Notes: generated from the letters alone by a model not told the origin. A DNA stretch of 64,000 bases from Streptomyces rishiriensis (GCF_030815485.1 NZ_JAUSWV010000002.1:4836001-4900000); one strand, 5' to 3'. Counted from the first letter of the stretch, positions 8,308 through 21,926 are shown. Numbers and translations are program-made.

Positions 8308-9120
8308 ATGAGCCAGAAAGTCGCAGTCCTCGGCACCGGCAAGATCGGCGAAGCTCTGCTCAGCGGCATGATCCGAGGCGGCTGGCCGCCGGCCGACCTC
8401 CTGGTCACCGCCCGCCGCCCGGAACGCGCCGAAGAACTCCGCACCCGCTACGGAGTCACCCCGGTCACCAACGCCGAGGCCGCCAAGACCGCCGACACCC
8501 TGATCCTCACGGTCAAACCGCAGGACATGGGCACCCTCCTCGACGAGCTCGCCCCGCACGTTCCCGCCGACCGACTGATCATCAGCGGAGCCGCCGGCAT
8601 CACCACCGCCTCCATCGAGGAGCGCCTCACCGGCAGCACCCCGGTCGTCCGCGTCATGACGAACACCCCCGCCCTCGTCGACGAGGCCATGTCCGTCATC
8701 TCCGCCGGCACCCACGCCACCGCCGCTCACCTCGCCCACACCGAGGAGATCTTCGGCGCCGTCGGCAAGACCCTCCGCGTCCCCGAGTCCCAGCAGGACG
8801 CCTGCACCGCCCTCTCCGGCTCCGGCCCGGCGTACTTCTTCTATCTGGTCGAAGCCATGACAGACGCCGGCATCCTGCTCGGCCTGCCCCGCGACAAGGC
8901 CCACGACCTCATCGTCCAGTCCGCCATCGGCGCCGCGACGATGCTCCGCGACAGCGGAGAACACCCGGTCAAGCTCCGCGAGAACGTCACGTCCCCCGCC
9001 GGAACCACCATCAACGCCATCCGCGAACTCGAGAACCACGGCGTTCGGGCCGCCCTCATCGCCGCGCTCGAGGCAGCCCGCGACCGCAGCCGCGAGCTCG
9101 CGTCCGGCAAGAAGGACTGA
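8308..9120 (+). CDS. proC: Pyrroline-5-carboxylate reductase
   Basis: ProC reduces pyrroline-5-carboxylate to L-proline with NAD(P)H in the cytoplasm, the last step of proline synthesis. The 270-residue length is normal for the family. The N-terminal Rossmann motif is VAVLGTGKIGEALLSG (about 4-19), and the C-terminal dimerisation and substrate domain carries LSGSGPAYFFYLVEAM and the family motif ENVTSPAGTTINAIRELE. ATG 8308 is preceded by GGAGGA. It is monocistronic. A short GC hairpin follows at 9129-9153. Confidence 0.95.
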   Translation: MSQKVAVLGTGKIGEALLSGMIRGGWPPADLLVTARRPERAEELRTRYGVTPVTNAEAAKTADTLILTVKPQDMGTLLDELAPHVPADRLIISGAAGITTASIEERLTGSTPVVRVMTNTPALVDEAMSVISAGTHATAAHLAHTEEIFGAVGKTLRVPESQQDACTALSGSGPAYFFYLVEAMTDAGILLGLPRDKAHDLIVQSAIGAATMLRDSGEHPVKLRENVTSPAGTTINAIRELENHGVRAALIAALEAARDRSRELASGKKD

Positions 9121-9128
9121 CCCTCGCC

Positions 9129-9153
9129 GGGGCGGTCACCGGCCGGCCGCCCC
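9129..9153. terminator. Possible bidirectional terminator between proC and the convergent hydrolase gene
   Basis: GGGGCGG (9129-9135) can pair with CCGCCCC (9147-9153). The hairpin overlaps the stop of the gene on the minus strand and lies 9 bases after proC. Confidence 0.35.
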
Positions 9154-9723
9154 CACGATCTCCCCCGTGGTCGCCACCCGCGCGAACCCGCCCCCGTGCA
9201 GGGAAACCGCCGACGCCTGCGCGATCTCCTCCGCGCTCCGCCGCCAGCCGAACGGACCCTCCAGGTCGAACGTGTACGTCGCGTCGTACGCGAACACCAC
9301 GTCGTATCCGAGGTTGCCGCCCATCCGCGCGGTCGTCTCCGCGCACATGTTGGTCTGAATGCCGGCCACCACGATCTGCGAGACCCCCGCCGCGGTCAGC
9401 CAGGCCCCCAGGTCCGGCGTCCCGAGGAAAGCCGAGTTCACCGTCTTGGTGAGGAACAGCTCGGCCCCGGCGCCCTTCCCGCGCCTCTCCTCCACGTACT
9501 CCTTGAACTCGTTCCCCTCGTACCCCAGCCGCAACGGCGACCCCGGCTTCACCGAGTCGTGCCGCACGAACACGACCGGCCGCCCGGTTCCCTGCCATAC
9601 GTCGATGAGCGCGGCGATGTTGTCGTCCGCTCCGGGATTGTTCCGCGCCCCCCAGAAGTCCAGCTCCTCGAAACCCTTCTGCACATCGACGACCACCAGC
9701 GCTGCGTTCTCCGCGATATCCAT
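9136..9723 (-). CDS. Isochorismatase-family cysteine hydrolase
   Basis: This 195-residue protein has the isochorismatase/nicotinamidase fold. The catalytic triad is visible as Asp in ALVVVDVQKGF, Lys in FLTKTVNSAF, and Cys in IQTNMCAETT. A cis-peptide-type GI sits before the Cys region. The family hydrolyses amides or vinyl ethers, and the actual substrate is not deducible. It is divergent from a GlxA-type regulator 75 bases away, a common arrangement in which the regulator controls the hydrolase. Confidence 0.88.
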   Translation of the reverse strand: MDIAENAALVVVDVQKGFEELDFWGARNNPGADDNIAALIDVWQGTGRPVVFVRHDSVKPGSPLRLGYEGNEFKEYVEERRGKGAGAELFLTKTVNSAFLGTPDLGAWLTAAGVSQIVVAGIQTNMCAETTARMGGNLGYDVVFAYDATYTFDLEGPFGWRRSAEEIAQASAVSLHGGGFARVATTGEIVGAAGR

Positions 9724-9798
9724 GCCGTCGATCCTGCCGCCGGGGCCGCCCGCGCCCCAGCCGGTCAGAAGACAGCGATCGATGGTTTACTGCCAGAT

Positions 9799-10809
9799 GT
9801 GGCCCCTGCGTACCGTGTCGCCCTCGTCGCCTTCCCCGGCATCCGCGCCTTCGACGTCTCCGTCATCACCGAGGTCTGGGGCACCGACCGCACCGACCGC
9901 GGTGCCCCCGCCTTCGACCTGCGCAGAGCGGCGACCGACAGCACCGCACCCATCCCGATGCGCGGAGGCCTGGCCCTCCTCCCCGACCGCACGCTGGCCT
10001 GGCTCTCCCGCGCCGACCTGATCCTGGTCCCCGGCCTGGACGATCACCTCACCCCCGCACCCGCCCCCGTCCTGGACGCCCTCCGACGCGCCCACGCCCG
10101 CGGCACCACCCTCGCGGCCCTCTGCGGCGGAGCCTTCACCCTCGCCCAGGCCGGCCTGCTCGACGGCCGCCGGGCGATCACCCACTGGAACCTCATCGAC
10201 CTCCTCCGCACGCACCACCCCGGTGTCACCGTCGTCCCCGACGCCCTCTTCATCGAGGACGACAACATGTGGACCGCCGCCGGCACGGCCGCCGGCATCG
10301 ACCTCTGCCTCCACCTGGTCCGCCGCTCCCACGGCGCCGAAGCGGCCGCGACCATCGCCCGCTCGATGGTCACCGCCCCCTTCCGCACCGGCACCCAGGC
10401 CCAGTTCATCGAGCACCCGACCCCCCGCGCCGACCGGGACGCCGACACCCTCGCCGCCGTGCGCGAACATGCCCTGCGCCATCTGCACGAGCCGCTCACC
10501 GTCGGCGATCTGGCGACGCGCGCCGGCATGTCCCCCCGCAGCTTCGCCCGCCACTTCACGGCCGAGACCGGAGCCACCCCCCTGCGCTGGCTCCTCGACC
10601 AGCGCATCGCCGCCGCCCAGAAACTCCTCGAACGCACCGACCTCCCCATGCCCGAGGTGGCCCGGCGCGCCGGCTTCGGCAGCGAGGTCACGATGCGCCA
10701 GCACTTCGCATCGCGCCTCGCCACCAGCCCACGCGCCTACCGCACCGCGTTCAGCACCCGGTCCGTGACCGGCTCCGCCGCCGGCGGGAGCAAGCCGATC
10801 GCGCGATAG
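9799..10809 (+). CDS. GlxA-family AraC transcriptional regulator (DJ-1/PfpI + AraC)
   Basis: This 336-residue regulator has an N-terminal DJ-1/PfpI-like amidotransferase fold, with YRVALVAFPGIRAFDVSVI and the nucleophile-elbow region LAALCGGAFTLAQAG. The C-terminus has two AraC helix-turn-helix units (DLATRAGMSPRSFARHF; PEVARRAGFGSEVTMRQHF). Start GTG 9799 was chosen because the conserved fold begins within five residues of it; an upstream in-frame extension has no family resemblance. It is divergent from the isochorismatase-like gene. Its last 73 bases overlap the 3' end of convergent trpS. Confidence 0.87.
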   Translation: MAPAYRVALVAFPGIRAFDVSVITEVWGTDRTDRGAPAFDLRRAATDSTAPIPMRGGLALLPDRTLAWLSRADLILVPGLDDHLTPAPAPVLDALRRAHARGTTLAALCGGAFTLAQAGLLDGRRAITHWNLIDLLRTHHPGVTVVPDALFIEDDNMWTAAGTAAGIDLCLHLVRRSHGAEAAATIARSMVTAPFRTGTQAQFIEHPTPRADRDADTLAAVREHALRHLHEPLTVGDLATRAGMSPRSFARHFTAETGATPLRWLLDQRIAAAQKLLERTDLPMPEVARRAGFGSEVTMRQHFASRLATSPRAYRTAFSTRSVTGSAAGGSKPIAR

Positions 10810-11774
10810 GCGCTGTCCACGACCGGCCGGGCCATCGCCCGAGCCTTCGCCGCCCCGTCCCGCAGCACCCCCTCCACCCGGACGGGATCCGCGCACAGCT
10901 CCCTGTGCCTGGCCTGCACCGGCCGCAGGATCTCGACCACCGCGTCGGCCGTGTCCTTCTTCAACGCGCCGTACGACCCGTACGCACCGGCCAGCGCCTC
11001 CGGATTTCCGCCCGTGCACGCGGCGAGGATCTCCAGCAGGTTGGCGAGCCCCGGCCGCTCCTCGCGGTCGTACACGACCTCCTGCCCGCTGTCGGTGACG
11101 GCCCGCATGACCTTCCTGCGCACCACGTCGGGCTCGTCCAGCAGATAGACGATGCCCGGCCCGAAGTCATCGCTCTTGCCCATCTTCGACGTCGGCTCCT
11201 GGAGGTTCATCACCCGCGCCGCCACCGCCGGGTGCGTGGCCTTCGGCACGACGAACGTGTGCCCGTACCGCTGGTTGAACCGCACCGCCAGATCGCGCGT
11301 CAGCTCGACATGCTGGGCCTGGTCGTCGCCCACCGGCACCTCGTCGGCGCCGTAGGCCAGGATGTCCGCCGCCATCAGTACGGGATAGGTCAGCAACGAC
11401 AGCCGCACCCCGCCCCCGCGCTTTCGCTCCCGCCCGGACTTCTCCTTGTACTGGATCATCCGCCGCATCTCACCGTCCGTGGCCACGCACTCCAGCAGAT
11501 ACGACAACCGTGCGTGTTCGTCCACATGACTCTGTACGAACACGGTGCACCGCTGCGGATCCAGTCCTACAGCCAGCAGCAGCGTCGCCGCCTGCCGACT
11601 CAGCCGGCGCACCCGCGCCGGATCGTGTTCCACGGTCAACGCGTGCAGATCGACGACGCAGAAGAGCGAGTCCGCCCGGTGCTGGTCGACCTCGGCCCAC
11701 TGCCGCAGGGCGCCCAGGTAGTTCCCCAGCGTCAGATGCCCGGTCGGCTTGACCCCACTGAAGACCCGCTTCAT
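10737..11774 (-). CDS. trpS: Tryptophanyl-tRNA synthetase
   Basis: TrpRS charges tRNA-Trp with tryptophan. It is 345 residues from ATG 11774, behind AGGTGGAGAG. Class I motifs are visible: GHLTLGN near residue 11 (HIGH equivalent) and SKMGKS (KMSKS). The message is preceded by a short tandem-Trp reading frame and alternative hairpins, so it is evidently controlled by tryptophan supply through attenuation. In S. coelicolor this kind of control is reported for the auxiliary, indolmycin-resistant TrpRS1. Identity with that paralogue is inferred from the leader, not from resistance residues. The 3' end overlaps the convergent regulator gene. Confidence 0.95.
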   Translation of the reverse strand: MKRVFSGVKPTGHLTLGNYLGALRQWAEVDQHRADSLFCVVDLHALTVEHDPARVRRLSRQAATLLLAVGLDPQRCTVFVQSHVDEHARLSYLLECVATDGEMRRMIQYKEKSGRERKRGGGVRLSLLTYPVLMAADILAYGADEVPVGDDQAQHVELTRDLAVRFNQRYGHTFVVPKATHPAVAARVMNLQEPTSKMGKSDDFGPGIVYLLDEPDVVRRKVMRAVTDSGQEVVYDREERPGLANLLEILAACTGGNPEALAGAYGSYGALKKDTADAVVEILRPVQARHRELCADPVRVEGVLRDGAAKARAMARPVVDSAYRAIGLLPPAAEPVTDRVLNAVR

Positions 11775-11843
11775 CTCTCCACCTCTCGGTCGAGACCGCC
11801 GCTCCGGCCGGCCGACCCCTGTAACCCTGGAGGGAGAAACAAG

Positions 11844-11868
11844 AACGGCCGCCTGGGCGGCGGCCGTT
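11844..11868 (-). terminator. Attenuator (intrinsic terminator) of trpS leader
   Basis: On the minus strand AACGGCCGCC and GGCGGCCGTT form a perfect 10-bp stem with a 5-nt loop. It is followed by CTTGTTTC, the U-rich side. It lies between the leader peptide stop and trpS. Its 5' arm contains GGCCGCC, which can instead pair with an upstream GGCGGCC to form an antiterminator. Confidence 0.85.
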
Positions 11869-11886
11869 GAGTGCATACGTGAGCAC

Positions 11887-11904
11887 GGCCGCCGTCAGGC
11901 GGCC
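11887..11904 (-). promoter_or_regulatory. Leader hairpin 1:2 (anti-antiterminator) overlapping leader stop codon
   Basis: On the minus strand GGCCGCC (11898-11904), then TGAC, then GGCGGCC (11887-11893). The first arm overlaps the Ala codons and lies directly after the Trp codons. A ribosome stalled at Trp would mask it and free the second arm to pair with the 5' arm of the attenuator. Confidence 0.75.
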
Positions 11905-11936
11905 CACCACAGCTGGGTGCACGTACGCGTAGTCAT
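11895..11936 (-). CDS. trpS leader peptide, 13 residues with tandem Trp codons
   Basis: The frame reads MTTRTCTQLWWAA and ends TGA. Two adjacent Trp codons near the end are the sensor: low charged tRNA-Trp stalls the ribosome there. The ATG at 11934-11936 lies only about 7 bases after a possible -10 (TACTGT, minus strand 11944-11949), so the transcript may be leaderless. The peptide itself probably has no function after synthesis. The arrangement matches classical ribosome-mediated attenuation. Confidence 0.8.
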   Translation of the reverse strand: MTTRTCTQLWWAA

Positions 11937-12631
11937 GCCCGTCACAGTACGCCTCAGGGGCGCCCGAGGAGCATGGGTTGACACACCCCGACCGGATACG
12001 TAGTGTTCTCCGAGTTGTTCGACGTGAGCGCCGACTCCGGTCGGTCCCCGAACAGCCATTCCGCAAGTACCACCACCTCTCGACGCGCAGTCGATTCGTC
12101 TGCCGTCGTGTCGTTGGCGTGTGTATTCGCGAAATGAGGAATCCACGTTCGAAAGGACGCAGGACCCCGATTGGCTTCGGGGGCCGGGAATCCGCTAAAG
12201 TCTCACTCGTCGGAACGGCCCAACAGCCGGGAAGGCAAACCCCCTCTGACCGGGAATCAGCGCCGAAAGGTTCTGATAGAGTCGGAACCGCCGGAAAGGA
12301 AACCGCGAAAGAAAAGCGGGAACCTGGAAAGCACCGAGGAAATCGGGTCGAGAAAAGATCTGATAGAGTCGGAAACGCAAGACCGAAGGGAAGCGCCCGG
12401 AGGAAAGCCTGAGAGAGTCTCTCGGGTGAGTACAAAGGAAGCGTCCGTTCCTTGAGAACTCAACAGCGTGCCAAAAATCAACGCCAGATATGTTGATACC
12501 CCGTCCCCGGCAGTGATAGCCGAGGATGAGGTTCCTTTGAAACAAAACACAGCGAGGACGCTGTGAACGGCCGGGCTTATTCCGCCTGGCTGTTCCGCTC
12601 TCGTGGTGTCGACCGGATTACCGGTAAACAT
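11937..12631 (+). promoter_or_regulatory. rrn promoter and leader region (gene-free, about 695 bp)
   Basis: No protein gene is credible here. A good promoter TTGACA (11978-11983), 17-base spacer, TAGTGT (12001-12006) points into the operon. Further downstream are three -10-like elements in similar contexts: TAAAGT (12196-12201, with TTGGCT at 12171-12176) and two copies of a CTGATAGAGTCGGAA block (TAGAGT at 12277-12282 and 12364-12369). Near 12452 is a TTGAGAACTCAACAGCGTGCC segment, a typical actinomycete antitermination/processing region upstream of 16S. Multiple tandem promoters are usual for Streptomyces rrn operons. Confidence 0.75.
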
Positions 12632-17583
<4,952 letters not shown>

Positions 17584-17674
17584 TCAGTTGCTCGCGTCCA
17601 CTGTGTTGGTTCTGAAACCACGAACGGCCCCATGCCATGGTCACGGTATGGTGCGGCTGCATGTGTTTCATAGT

Positions 17675-17793
17675 GTTTCGGTGGTCATAGCGTAAGGGAA
17701 ACGCCCGGTTACATTCCGAACCCGGAAGCTAAGCCTTACAGCGCCGATGGTACTGCAGGGGGGACCCTGTGGGAGAGTAGGACACCGCCGAAC
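17675..17793 (+). rRNA. rrf: 5S ribosomal RNA
   Basis: The terminal arms TTCGGTGGT and ACCGCCGAA pair, and the internal block GGAAACGCCCGGTTACATTCC is typical of actinomycete 5S RNA. About 119 bases, 91 bases after 23S. Confidence 0.95.
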
Positions 17794-17805
17794 AAATATT
17801 ACGGG

Positions 17806-17836
17806 AAACCCCCGCACCTCACGGTGCGGGGGTTTT
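17806..17836 (+). terminator. rrn operon terminator
   Basis: A perfect 13-bp stem (17806-17818 with 17823-17835), TCAC loop and a T-run follow the 5S gene. This is the strongest classical rho-independent terminator in the window. Confidence 0.93.
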
Positions 17837-17865
17837 CTGCGTTCGGGCTCGTTTAAGGTCTGTTC

Positions 17866-18510
17866 ATGCGCTACGACCTGGTGATTTTCGACAATGACGG
17901 TGTCCTTGTGGACAGCGAGCCGATTTCCAATCGGCTGCTGGCGGCCTATCTGACCGAGATAGGGCACCCCACCTCGTACGAGGACTCCATCCGGGACTAC
18001 ATGGGATCCGCGATGCACCGCATCCACGACCTGGTGCGGGAGCGCACCGGGCAGCTGTTGCCGGCGGAGTTCGACGACACGTTTCACCGGCGGGTGTTCG
18101 CGGCCTTCGAAGAGGAGCTGGAGCCTGTGGTCGGTGCCGTGGACGTCCTGGCGAAGCTGGCCGCGGACGGGGTGCCGTACTGCGTGGCGTCGTCCGGGAG
18201 TCATGAGCGGATTCGCGTGGGGCATCGGAAGACCGGGCTGGACCGGTTCTTCGAGGATGCTCGGATCTTCAGCGCGCAGGATGTCGGGAAGGGGAAGCCG
18301 GCGCCGGATCTGTTCCTGCACGCGGCCCGGCGGATGGGTGTGGCGCCGGAGCGCTGTGTGGTGGTCGAGGACAGTCCGCTGGGCGTGCGGGCGGCTGTGG
18401 CGGCCGGGATGGACGTCTACGGGTTCACCGCGATGACGCCGGCCGTGAGGCTCGCGGGGGCCACTCAACTCTTCTCCGAACTCGGGCAGTTGCCTGACCT
18501 GCTGATCTGA
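17866..18510 (+). CDS. HAD-superfamily hydrolase (beta-phosphoglucomutase/phosphatase-like)
   Basis: This 214-residue cytoplasmic phosphatase-type protein has HAD motif I VIFDNDGVLVDSE (D9 nucleophile, D11 acid), motif II within CVASSGS, motif III Lys in GKGKPAPDLFL, and motif IV VVVEDSPLG. A cap domain lies between about residues 18 and 85. The pattern fits subfamily IA enzymes acting on sugar phosphates or similar. The exact substrate is not visible. The start ATG 17866 lies just past the rrn terminator. Confidence 0.9.
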   Translation: MRYDLVIFDNDGVLVDSEPISNRLLAAYLTEIGHPTSYEDSIRDYMGSAMHRIHDLVRERTGQLLPAEFDDTFHRRVFAAFEEELEPVVGAVDVLAKLAADGVPYCVASSGSHERIRVGHRKTGLDRFFEDARIFSAQDVGKGKPAPDLFLHAARRMGVAPERCVVVEDSPLGVRAAVAAGMDVYGFTAMTPAVRLAGATQLFSELGQLPDLLI

Positions 18511-18596
18511 CGGACGGGCCGGTGTCGGGCTGACATTTGTCATGCGTAGCTCCGGACGATCGTTCCTACTGGGGAACCCCTCATGGCGGCGAAGCT

Positions 18597-19313
18597 ATGG
18601 GCATGACGACGAACCAGCACAAGAAGCAGAACGCCTTCGCCCCGCTCATCGTGGACGTGGCGGTGCCGCTCGGGTCGTACTACCTCTTCAAGGGCGCGTT
18701 CGGGATGAGCACCTTCGCCGCTCTCGCCTGGAGCAGCCTCGTGCCGGCCGGGCGGACGCTGTGGAGCGCGGTCAGCCGACGGACGGTCAACGGGCTCGCC
18801 GGGCTCATCCTCGTCGTCAACGTCGTCGGACTGGTGCTCAGCCTGGTCTCCGGCGATCCGCGGCTGATGCTGGCCAAGGACAGCGGGGTCAGCAGCACGA
18901 TCGGGATCGGGATCCTGGTCTCCGTGGCGCTGGGAAGGCCGATGATGACCGCCGCGGTGAAGCCGTTCCTGGTGAAGGGCGACGCGGTCAGGGCGGCGGC
19001 CTGGGAGCGGCTGGCGAGTGGCGCGTCGACCGCGTCGGCGGACTTCCGGATGCGCGAGCGGGCCTTCTCGGTCGTCTGGGGTGTGGTGCTGCTCGTCGAG
19101 TGTGTCGTGCGGGTCGTGGGGGCGTACACGGTGCCGGTGGACACCATGGTGTGGCTCGGATCCGTGGTCATGGTCGTGGCGATGGGGATCGGCTTCGTGG
19201 TCGGCGGGGCGCTCGGCGCCGGGCCGATGGCGGCGATGGTCGCCTTCGAGACGCGGGCCGGGAAGGCCGTCGGGGCCGACGCCGAGGCGCCCGAGGTCGT
19301 CCTCGCGCGGTGA
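18597..19313 (+). CDS. Integral membrane protein, VC0807-like
   Basis: The protein has about 238 residues with five to six hydrophobic segments and short loops. The pattern resembles the VC0807 family of uncharacterised bacterial membrane proteins. Two starts are possible, ATG 18597 or ATG 18603; neither has a strong Shine-Dalgarno, and I list the upstream one. A long cytoplasmic loop around residues 128-155 is rich in charged residues (AAWERLASGASTASADFRMR). No partner gene is evident, and function is unknown. Confidence 0.75.
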   Translation: MGMTTNQHKKQNAFAPLIVDVAVPLGSYYLFKGAFGMSTFAALAWSSLVPAGRTLWSAVSRRTVNGLAGLILVVNVVGLVLSLVSGDPRLMLAKDSGVSSTIGIGILVSVALGRPMMTAAVKPFLVKGDAVRAAAWERLASGASTASADFRMRERAFSVVWGVVLLVECVVRVVGAYTVPVDTMVWLGSVVMVVAMGIGFVVGGALGAGPMAAMVAFETRAGKAVGADAEAPEVVLAR

Positions 19314-19389
19314 AGTCCGGTAAAGCTGAGGAGAATTCATCTTTGGCTGGATCTACCCACGAGTACGCAGGGGCCCTACGCTCGCCGCC

Positions 19390-20613
19390 ATGACAGAAGT
19401 GCTGCGGCGCGGTAGGGCCTCTCTGGCGTTCAGCTTTTTCGCGCAGGGCGCGGCCTTCGCTCTGCTGGTGACCAGGATCCCGGCCATCCAGAACAGGTAC
19501 GAGGTCTCGGACGCGTTGCTGCCCGTCTTCCTGGCCGCAGTGCCCATCCTGGCCGGGGTCGGCAGCGTGACGACCGAGCAGTTGGTGAAGCGGATACCGC
19601 CCAGCCGGGTGCTGCGGTGGTCGCAGCCGGTGGTGCTGCTGGCGCTGCTCGGGGTCGGGGCCGGGCGGGGGATGGCCGAGCTGGGTGTCGCCCTGGCCGT
19701 CTTCGGCCTCGCCGTGGGGGCGCTGGACGCCTCGATGAACATGCTCGGGGTGAGTCTTCAGCGGACGTACGGGCGCAGCATCATGCTGAGTTTTCATGCC
19801 GTGTACAGCCTGGGCGGGATCGTGGGGGCCTCGCTGGCCTGGGTGGGGGCGCACTGGCATCTCGCGCTGTGGGTGTCGTATCTGCCGGTGGTCGCGGTGC
19901 TGCTGCCGGCCGCGCTGGTGGCGAGCCGTTGGTATGTGGACGGCGGCGGGGAGGCCGGCAAGGCGGATGGCGCCGAGGCGGGCGGCGGCGGTGCGGGTCT
20001 CGCCTTCAAGGTGCTGCTGCCGTTGTGTCTGGTGATGACCTTCGCCTATATCGGGGACTCGACGGTCTCCAACTGGAGCGCGAAGTACCTCCAGGACGTG
20101 CTGGGCAGCAGCGAGCAGCTGGCCACCGTTCCGTACAACGTCTACATGGTGACCACGCTGGTCGGGCGGGCCCTCGGGGACTTCGGGGTGCGGCGGTTCG
20201 GGGCCGCGGCGGTGGTGCGGCTGGGGGCGCTGGTGGCGGCGGCGGGGTTCGCGGTGGTGGCCGTGGCGCCGGGGGCGTGGGTCGGGATGCTCGGGTTCAC
20301 GCTCGTGGGACTGGGGTTGTGTGTGCTGGTGCCGCAGACGTTCGCTGCGGCGGGACGGTTGTTCCCGGGGGCTTCGGATGCGGCGATCGCCCGTCTCAAC
20401 ATCTTCAATTACGTCGGTTTCCTGATCGGTTCGCCGTTGGTGGGGGCGCTGGGGGACGCCTGGACGTATCGGGGCGCGATGGTGGTGCCGATGGTGTTGG
20501 TGCTGGTGACGTTGGTGTACGCCCGGTCGTTCGCCGCTCAACCGGACCGATACGGTGGCGGGCATGAGCGGCCGCGCACAGCTGATGTGGGACGAGGCAG
20601 TAACGGGCTATGA
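19390..20613 (+). CDS. Major facilitator superfamily transporter
   Basis: This 407-residue protein has twelve predicted membrane helices and a central Gly/Ala-rich cytoplasmic loop near residues 180-200. No strict MFS motif A is obvious, but the two six-helix halves and the start SLAFSFFAQGAAFALLVTRI are typical of the MFS subfamily that includes YbjJ-like permeases. The substrate is unknown. The 3' end overlaps the start of the AcuC-like gene by about 50 bases, which suggests one transcript. Confidence 0.85.
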   Translation: MTEVLRRGRASLAFSFFAQGAAFALLVTRIPAIQNRYEVSDALLPVFLAAVPILAGVGSVTTEQLVKRIPPSRVLRWSQPVVLLALLGVGAGRGMAELGVALAVFGLAVGALDASMNMLGVSLQRTYGRSIMLSFHAVYSLGGIVGASLAWVGAHWHLALWVSYLPVVAVLLPAALVASRWYVDGGGEAGKADGAEAGGGGAGLAFKVLLPLCLVMTFAYIGDSTVSNWSAKYLQDVLGSSEQLATVPYNVYMVTTLVGRALGDFGVRRFGAAAVVRLGALVAAAGFAVVAVAPGAWVGMLGFTLVGLGLCVLVPQTFAAAGRLFPGASDAAIARLNIFNYVGFLIGSPLVGALGDAWTYRGAMVVPMVLVLVTLVYARSFAAQPDRYGGGHERPRTADVGRGSNGL

Positions 20614-21736
20614 CTTCGGGCCCGAGCACCCGATGGATCCGGTTCGGCTGGATCTGACCAGGAGGCTCGTCGGCGCCCTGGGACTCGACCGGCAGGTCGA
20701 CGTCGTCGCGGCGAAGCCCGCGGGGGAGTCGACGTTGCGGCTCGTGCACCGGGAGGACTACGTCCAGGCCGTCAAGGCGGCGTCGGTGGAGCCGGGGTCG
20801 GCGGACCAGTCGTACGGGTTGGGGACGATGGACGATCCGGCCTTCGCCGGGATGCACGAGGTGTCCGCCCTCATCGCCGGGCTGTCCGTCGGGGCCGCGG
20901 AGGCCGTCTGGCGGGGCGAGGCGCTGCACGCGGTGAACTTCGCGGGTGGGCTGCACCATGCGATGCCGGGCGGGGCGTCGGGGTTCTGTATCTACAACGA
21001 CGCTTCGTTGGCGATCGCGCGGCTGCTGGAGCTCGGGGCCGAGCGGGTCGCCTATGTGGATGTGGACGTGCATCACGGGGACGGCGTCCAGGCGGCGTTC
21101 TGGGACGACCCGCGGGTGCTGACGATCTCCCTGCACGAGCACCCTCGCACCCTGTTCCCGCAGACCGGGTGGCCGGAGGAGACCGGCGGGGAGCGGGCGG
21201 AGGGGTCGGCGGTGAACGTCGCGCTGCCGGCCGGGACCGGGGACGCGGGGTGGCTGCGGGCGTTCCACTCGGTGGTGCCGGAACTGGTCGCCGATTTCCG
21301 GCCGGATGTGCTGGTGACCCAGCACGGGGCCGACACGCACTTCGAGGATCCGCTGGCTCATCTCGCGGTGTCTCTCGACGCGCAGCGGGCGGTGCAGGTG
21401 GCCTGTCATGAGTTGGCGCACGAGTACGCAGGGGGCCGGTGGGTCGCGCTCGGTGGGGGCGGATACGCGGTGGTGGATGTGGTGCCGCGGTCGTGGACGC
21501 ATCTGGTGGGGGTGGCGGCAGGGGTGCCGGTGGCGCCGGAGACGGTGATTCCGGAGGGGTGGCGGCAGGAGGTCTTCGCTCGTACTCGGCAGCTGGGACC
21601 GGTGCGGATGACTGACGGGCGGTGGCCGGTGCAGTGGGCCGGGTGGGAGTCGGGGTACGACCCCGCCGATCGGCTGGACCAGGCGGTGCTGGCCACGCGG
21701 CGGGCGGTGTTTCCGTTGCGGGGGCTGTTGCCGTAA
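20564..21736 (+). CDS. AcuC-like histone-deacetylase-fold protein
   Basis: This protein of about 390 residues belongs to the arginase/deacetylase fold and likely removes acetyl groups from lysines or small amines with a zinc ion. The tandem active-site His is in GGLHHAMPGGASGFCIYND, and the metal ligands are in DVDVHHGDG and in TQHGADTHFEDP. AcuC of Bacillus deacetylates acetyl-CoA synthetase; the same role here is inference. ATG 20564 is preferred over GTG 20555, because family members begin with the MW-DE-V-GYDFGPEHP block close by. It is probably co-transcribed with the MFS gene, which it overlaps. Confidence 0.85.
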   Translation: MSGRAQLMWDEAVTGYDFGPEHPMDPVRLDLTRRLVGALGLDRQVDVVAAKPAGESTLRLVHREDYVQAVKAASVEPGSADQSYGLGTMDDPAFAGMHEVSALIAGLSVGAAEAVWRGEALHAVNFAGGLHHAMPGGASGFCIYNDASLAIARLLELGAERVAYVDVDVHHGDGVQAAFWDDPRVLTISLHEHPRTLFPQTGWPEETGGERAEGSAVNVALPAGTGDAGWLRAFHSVVPELVADFRPDVLVTQHGADTHFEDPLAHLAVSLDAQRAVQVACHELAHEYAGGRWVALGGGGYAVVDVVPRSWTHLVGVAAGVPVAPETVIPEGWRQEVFARTRQLGPVRMTDGRWPVQWAGWESGYDPADRLDQAVLATRRAVFPLRGLLP

Positions 21737-21926
21737 GGGGTCCGCCCCCGCCGCACCTCCCCTTCCCGTCCCGCCGGGGGCGCCGGCCCTTCGGACCCGC
21801 CAGGAGGCCGTGCCGCCTTGACCTCCATGTCGGCCTGGGCGGCCGCGTCCTCGATCGCCGGACCGGGCTGAAGGGTGCGGCCGGGTCGGACGGCCGGGCT
21901 GGTGCTTACGCCAACGGTGGGGTGCT

